Shown here: positions 5,961 to 7,431 of the stretch, piece after piece
Layout of the letters: every line of letters begins with the position of its first letter
Position numbering within the stretch: position 1 is the first letter of the stretch
Origin: Georgenia sp.
GTDB lineage: Bacteria > Actinomycetota > Actinomycetes > Actinomycetales > Actinomycetaceae
DNA: 7,431 nucleotides
Direction: 5' to 3'
Assembly: GCA_027322565.1 (NCBI GenBank)
Contig: DAHVRG010000093.1
Location: forward strand, 1 to 7,431
Program-made: the position numbers and the translations under genes
The notes under the pieces: model-generated
Database searches by the model: none
The model's input: the letters and a program-made list of their open reading frames with translations, nothing else
What the model was told of the DNA's origin: nothing

Positions 5961-6386
5961 ATGTCTGCCCTGCGCACCGCCGCCCGGCTCGCCCTCGGCA
6001 TCGCCATGGTCGGAGCCGGCGTCGGGCACCTGACGACCCAGCGCCAGGCGTTCCGCGCGCAGGTACCGAACTGGTTCCCGGTCGACGCCGACCTCACGGT
6101 GGTGGGGTCGGGGGCCGTGGAGATCGCGCTGGGTGCCTCGTTCGTCGCGCTGCCGCGCCACAAGCGCCTGGTCGGCACGCTCCTCGCGCTCTTCTTCGTC
6201 GTCATCTTCCCCGGGAACATCGCCCAGTACGTCGAGGGCACCGACGCCTTCGGACTGGACACCGACCGCAAGCGGCTGCTCCGGCTCTTCTTCCAGCCGG
6301 TGCTCGTGATCTGGGCGCTGTACGGAGGTGGGGTGCTGCGGCAACGTCCTCGCGGGGGAGACGACGCGGGCACTTCGGCGGACTGA
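5961..6386 (+). CDS. DoxX-family integral membrane protein
   Basis: This 141-aa membrane protein has four helices: about 7-24 (ARLALGIAMVGAGVGHL), 44-64 (DLTVVGSGAVEIALGASFVAL), 69-90 (RLVGTLLALFFVVIFPGNIAQY) and 107-125. The layout, the GHL motif ending helix 1, the VPNWFP segment (35-40), the glycine/glutamate pattern in helix 2 (GAVEIALG), FPGN in helix 3 and QPVLVIWALY in helix 4 match small DoxX-like proteins. Their role is mostly unknown; some relatives act with redox or oxidative-stress partners. An in-frame ATG at 5892 lies inside the arsR operator, so the ATG at 5961 is preferred; it matches the family N-terminus and a -10 box sits 6 nt upstream. It is divergent from arsR, across about 80 bp, and may respond to the same regulator. 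Confidence 0.83.
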   Translation: MSALRTAARLALGIAMVGAGVGHLTTQRQAFRAQVPNWFPVDADLTVVGSGAVEIALGASFVALPRHKRLVGTLLALFFVVIFPGNIAQYVEGTDAFGLDTDRKRLLRLFFQPVLVIWALYGGGVLRQRPRGGDDAGTSAD

Positions 6387-6420
6387 GCCGGCGGACATCG
6401 GTCAGGATTCGAGAAGTGCC
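6369..6420 (+). terminator. Possible nested-hairpin terminator of the doxX gene
   Basis: GGCACTTC (6369-6376) and GAAGTGCC (6413-6420) are complementary. They enclose the stop codon and an inner bulged stem CTGA-G-CCG / CGG-TCAG. The outer loop is long and there is no T-tract, so the call is tentative. Confidence 0.3.
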
Positions 6421-6473
6421 GGCCCGGAGCAGTTCCCTACCGTCGAACAATCGACCGACGAGAGGGAGGCACC

Positions 6474-6920
6474 ATGGCCAAGCTCGACACCGGGAGCGGG
6501 TTCTCCGAGCAGGAGCGCACCGCGATGAAGGAACGCGCTGCCGAGCTCCGGCAGGAAGCGAGCGCCGGCCGCAGCCGCAAGGCGGCCGCCGGGGAACGTG
6601 ACATCCAGAAGAAGATCGCCAAGCTGCCCGAGCCCCACCGGGCGCTCGCCGAGCGGCTCCACGCCGTCGTCACGGCGGCGGCCCCGCAGCTGGAGCCCAA
6701 GCTGTGGTACGGACAACCGGCCTATGCCAGGAACGGAGACGTCGTGTGCTTCTTCCGTAGTGGACACGTGGACAAGACGCGGTACACGGTGCTGGGTTTC
6801 ACCGACGAGGCGAAGCTCGACGACGACCGTGGGCTGTGGCCCACCTCGTACGCCGTCGCCGAGGTGACGCCCGAGTCCGAGGAGACCATCACCGAGCTGG
6901 TCCAGCGCGCGGTGAGCTGA
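6474..6920 (+). CDS. DUF1801 domain protein (YdhG/iron-chaperone-like)
   Basis: This 148-aa soluble protein has two parts. Residues 10-50 are a highly charged, Ala/Glu/Arg/Lys-rich, probably helical segment (MKERAAELRQEASAGRSRKAAAGERDIQKKIAKL). Residues 51-148 are a DUF1801 domain (frataxin-like fold, as in Bacillus YdhG), seen in KLWYGQPAYARNGDVVCFF (76-94), YTVLGFTDEAKLDD (104-117), LWPTSYAV (121-128) and a final helix ETITELVQRAV. The function is unproven; an iron-chaperone role is proposed for some relatives. The long charged N-terminal helix before the domain is shared with some actinobacterial members. The ATG at 6474 has a strong GGGAGG at 6464-6469, unlike the leaderless genes next to it. 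It stands alone, followed by a short hairpin. Confidence 0.85.
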   Translation: MAKLDTGSGFSEQERTAMKERAAELRQEASAGRSRKAAAGERDIQKKIAKLPEPHRALAERLHAVVTAAAPQLEPKLWYGQPAYARNGDVVCFFRSGHVDKTRYTVLGFTDEAKLDDDRGLWPTSYAVAEVTPESEETITELVQRAVS

Positions 6921-6936
6921 GGGCGCCGAGACGCCC
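6921..6936 (+). terminator. Short hairpin directly after the DUF1801 stop
   Basis: GGGCG (6921-6925) pairs with CGCCC (6932-6936) over a 6-nt loop and begins at the base after the stop codon. The stem is only five G-C pairs and lacks a T-tract, so termination here is only suggested. Confidence 0.35.
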
Positions 6937-6985
6937 GCCCGAGGGGTGGAGGTGCGAGCGGGCCGGGTGCGGTGCGCAGGTGCGG

Positions 6986-7008
6986 GGTGATGTTGTCCGG
7001 AGGGGTCA
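6986..7008 (+). repeat. Left 23-bp perfect inverted repeat
   Basis: This arm begins GGTGATGTTGTCCGG and ends GGGGTCA. It is exactly the reverse complement of 7236-7258, about 230 bp away. A tetranucleotide TGCG lies one base outside each arm (6981-6984 and 7260-7263), a weak candidate for a target duplication. Confidence 0.9.
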
Positions 7009-7011
7009 GGT

Positions 7012-7235
7012 TGATCCACCCGGTGACTCAGCCGGAGGCTGACCCGTCCGACGGATCAGCGACGAGGACGACCTGCCGGGTGGGTCAGACGAACGGCTGA
7101 CCGGCCTGGCGGGTCAGCCGCGCGGGTGACCAGTCACACGGGGCAGCCTTGCGGGTGACCCGTCTCGTGGATCAGGCCTGCGGGTGATCCGTCTGGTGGG
7201 TCAGTCGTGAGGCTGAGCCGGTGGATGGATCAGTC
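7012..7235. repeat. Array of about eight 29-bp units with paired TGAYCC/GGRTCA boxes
   Basis: Units begin at 7012, 7040, 7069, 7098, 7127, 7156, 7185 and 7214. The first is 28 bp, the last is cut short, and the others are 29 bp. Each has a TGAYCC-type box, 7 nt, a GGRTCA-type box and about 10 nt. The cleanest are unit 6 (TGACCC, GTCTCGT, GGATCA) and unit 7 (TGATCC, GTCTGGT, GGGTCA). Units 1, 3 and 5 are degenerate. The sequences between boxes are only loosely conserved, although GCGGG recurs before units 6 and 7. The array is flanked by the 23-bp inverted repeats. Confidence 0.85.
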
Positions 7236-7258
7236 TGACCCCTCCGGACAACATCACC
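7236..7258 (-). repeat. Right 23-bp perfect inverted repeat
   Basis: Exact reverse complement of 6986-7008. Read on the minus strand it starts GGTGATGTTGTCCGG, so the two arms point inward and bound the 29-bp array like terminal inverted repeats. Confidence 0.9.
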
Positions 7259-7325
7259 TTGCGCTCCCGGACCGGGCCGGCTGCGGCGCGACCTTGCTCT
7301 CCCGGACCGGCCCGGCACCGGCGCG
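7256..7325. repeat. Two 35-bp direct repeats, with a degenerate further copy
   Basis: Copies at 7256-7290 and 7291-7325 both begin ACCTTGC and contain CTCCCGGACCGG; 31 of 35 positions agree. The first copy starts three bases inside the right inverted repeat. A partial third copy, GCGCTTCCGGAC, lies at 7368-7379, roughly two repeat lengths further on. Each has a short CCCGG-A-CCGG palindrome. Confidence 0.7.
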
Positions 7326-7431
7326 GCGGGCGGACGCGGTGGGCGGAACCGGTCGGTCGGAGAGCTCGCGCTTCCGGACGGGTCGGGTCGGTGGCCGATC
7401 GACTGCGCACAGGGCGCCGACCCGGCGCCGG
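7326..7431. other. Non-coding GC-rich tail, no gene seen
   Basis: No credible coding region was found. Besides the partial 35-bp repeat copy at 7368-7379, the only structure is a hairpin at the window edge: GGCGCC (7413-7418) and GGCGCC (7424-7429) pair over a 5-nt loop. It could be a terminator for a gene beyond the window. Confidence 0.4.

Larger units (their letters stand above)
6986..7258. other. 273-bp long imperfect palindrome (hairpin or MITE-like element)
   Basis: The whole segment is an imperfect inverted repeat centred near 7122. The outer 23 bp are perfect; further in, 6-bp complementary boxes recur in register on both sides, separated by 7- and 10-nt stretches that pair poorly or by G-T wobble. 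Outside the perfect arms, complementarity continues with wobbles to about 6979 and 7265. No credible reading frame covers it. It could be a long structured RNA, a cruciform-forming DNA site, or a non-autonomous mobile element with terminal inverted repeats. On the + strand several mismatches are G-T, which remain G-U pairs in a + strand transcript, giving slight support to RNA transcribed rightward. No promoter for such a transcript was recognised. Confidence 0.75.

Noticed and set aside
6442..6455. GTCGA-ACAA-TCGAC inverted repeat upstream of the DUF1801 gene
   Set aside because: Five-base arms are expected by chance in GC-rich DNA, and no nearby regulator suggests a function.
7012..7235. 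The 29-bp periodic array read as a CRISPR
   Set aside because: There are no near-identical repeats alternating with unique spacers of similar length; the units are contiguous, degenerate and palindromic, and no cas gene is present.
7201..7410. A 69-aa minus-strand open frame in the repeat region
   Set aside because: It runs through the inverted repeat and the 35-bp repeats, is Arg/Pro/Gly-rich, and has no ribosome site or recognisable domain.

Overview
The window is about 70% GC and very G/C-biased at third codon positions. It has tightly packed short operons, GTG starts, GTGA/ATGA overlaps and several apparently leaderless starts. Together these point to a high-GC actinobacterium. The mix of RbsK/RbsD, a TreS-like GH13 enzyme, an ArsR/SRPBCC pair and a DoxX protein would suit a Micrococcales genus, but that placement is inference from style; no rRNA or other marker gene is present.

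Left part (1-1202): the 3' end of a ribose operon on the + strand. A 5'-truncated ribokinase (rbsK) is coupled through a GTGA overlap to D-ribose pyranase (rbsD). It converges on a small minus-strand gene for a one-helix membrane protein, with three 18-bp GC-rich repeats between them. A palindrome at 1122-1144 separates that gene from the next one.

Middle (1203-4944): a minus-strand GH13 enzyme of the trehalose-synthase type (557 aa) is divergent from a two-gene + operon encoding a DUF2905 membrane protein and a small SAM methyltransferase. The methyltransferase collides tail to tail, with a 10-bp overlap, with a minus-strand alpha/beta hydrolase. A SRPBCC-fold protein lies just upstream of that hydrolase.

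Right-middle (4982-6936): a perfect 18-bp stem terminator closes a minus-strand ArsR-type regulator plus AHSA1/SRPBCC operon. Its promoter can be read directly: -35 TTGATA, an 18-bp spacer, -10 TATAGT and a GTG start at the predicted +1, with a 24-bp perfect palindromic operator spanning the spacer. A DoxX-family membrane protein is read divergently, also from a leaderless-looking start. A DUF1801 protein with a strong Shine-Dalgarno follows.

Right end (6937-7431): no credible gene. It holds the most unusual structure in the window, a 273-bp imperfect palindrome (6986-7258). Its ends are 23-bp perfect inverted repeats, and its body is about eight 29-bp units, each with a TGAYCC box, 7 nt and a GGRTCA box. 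Boxes at mirror positions across the whole element stay in register and in several cases match each other exactly at the variable base. This favours one very long, regularly interrupted hairpin (RNA or cruciform DNA) or a MITE-like element. Degenerate 35-bp direct repeats follow it. I do not recognise this element as a known family.
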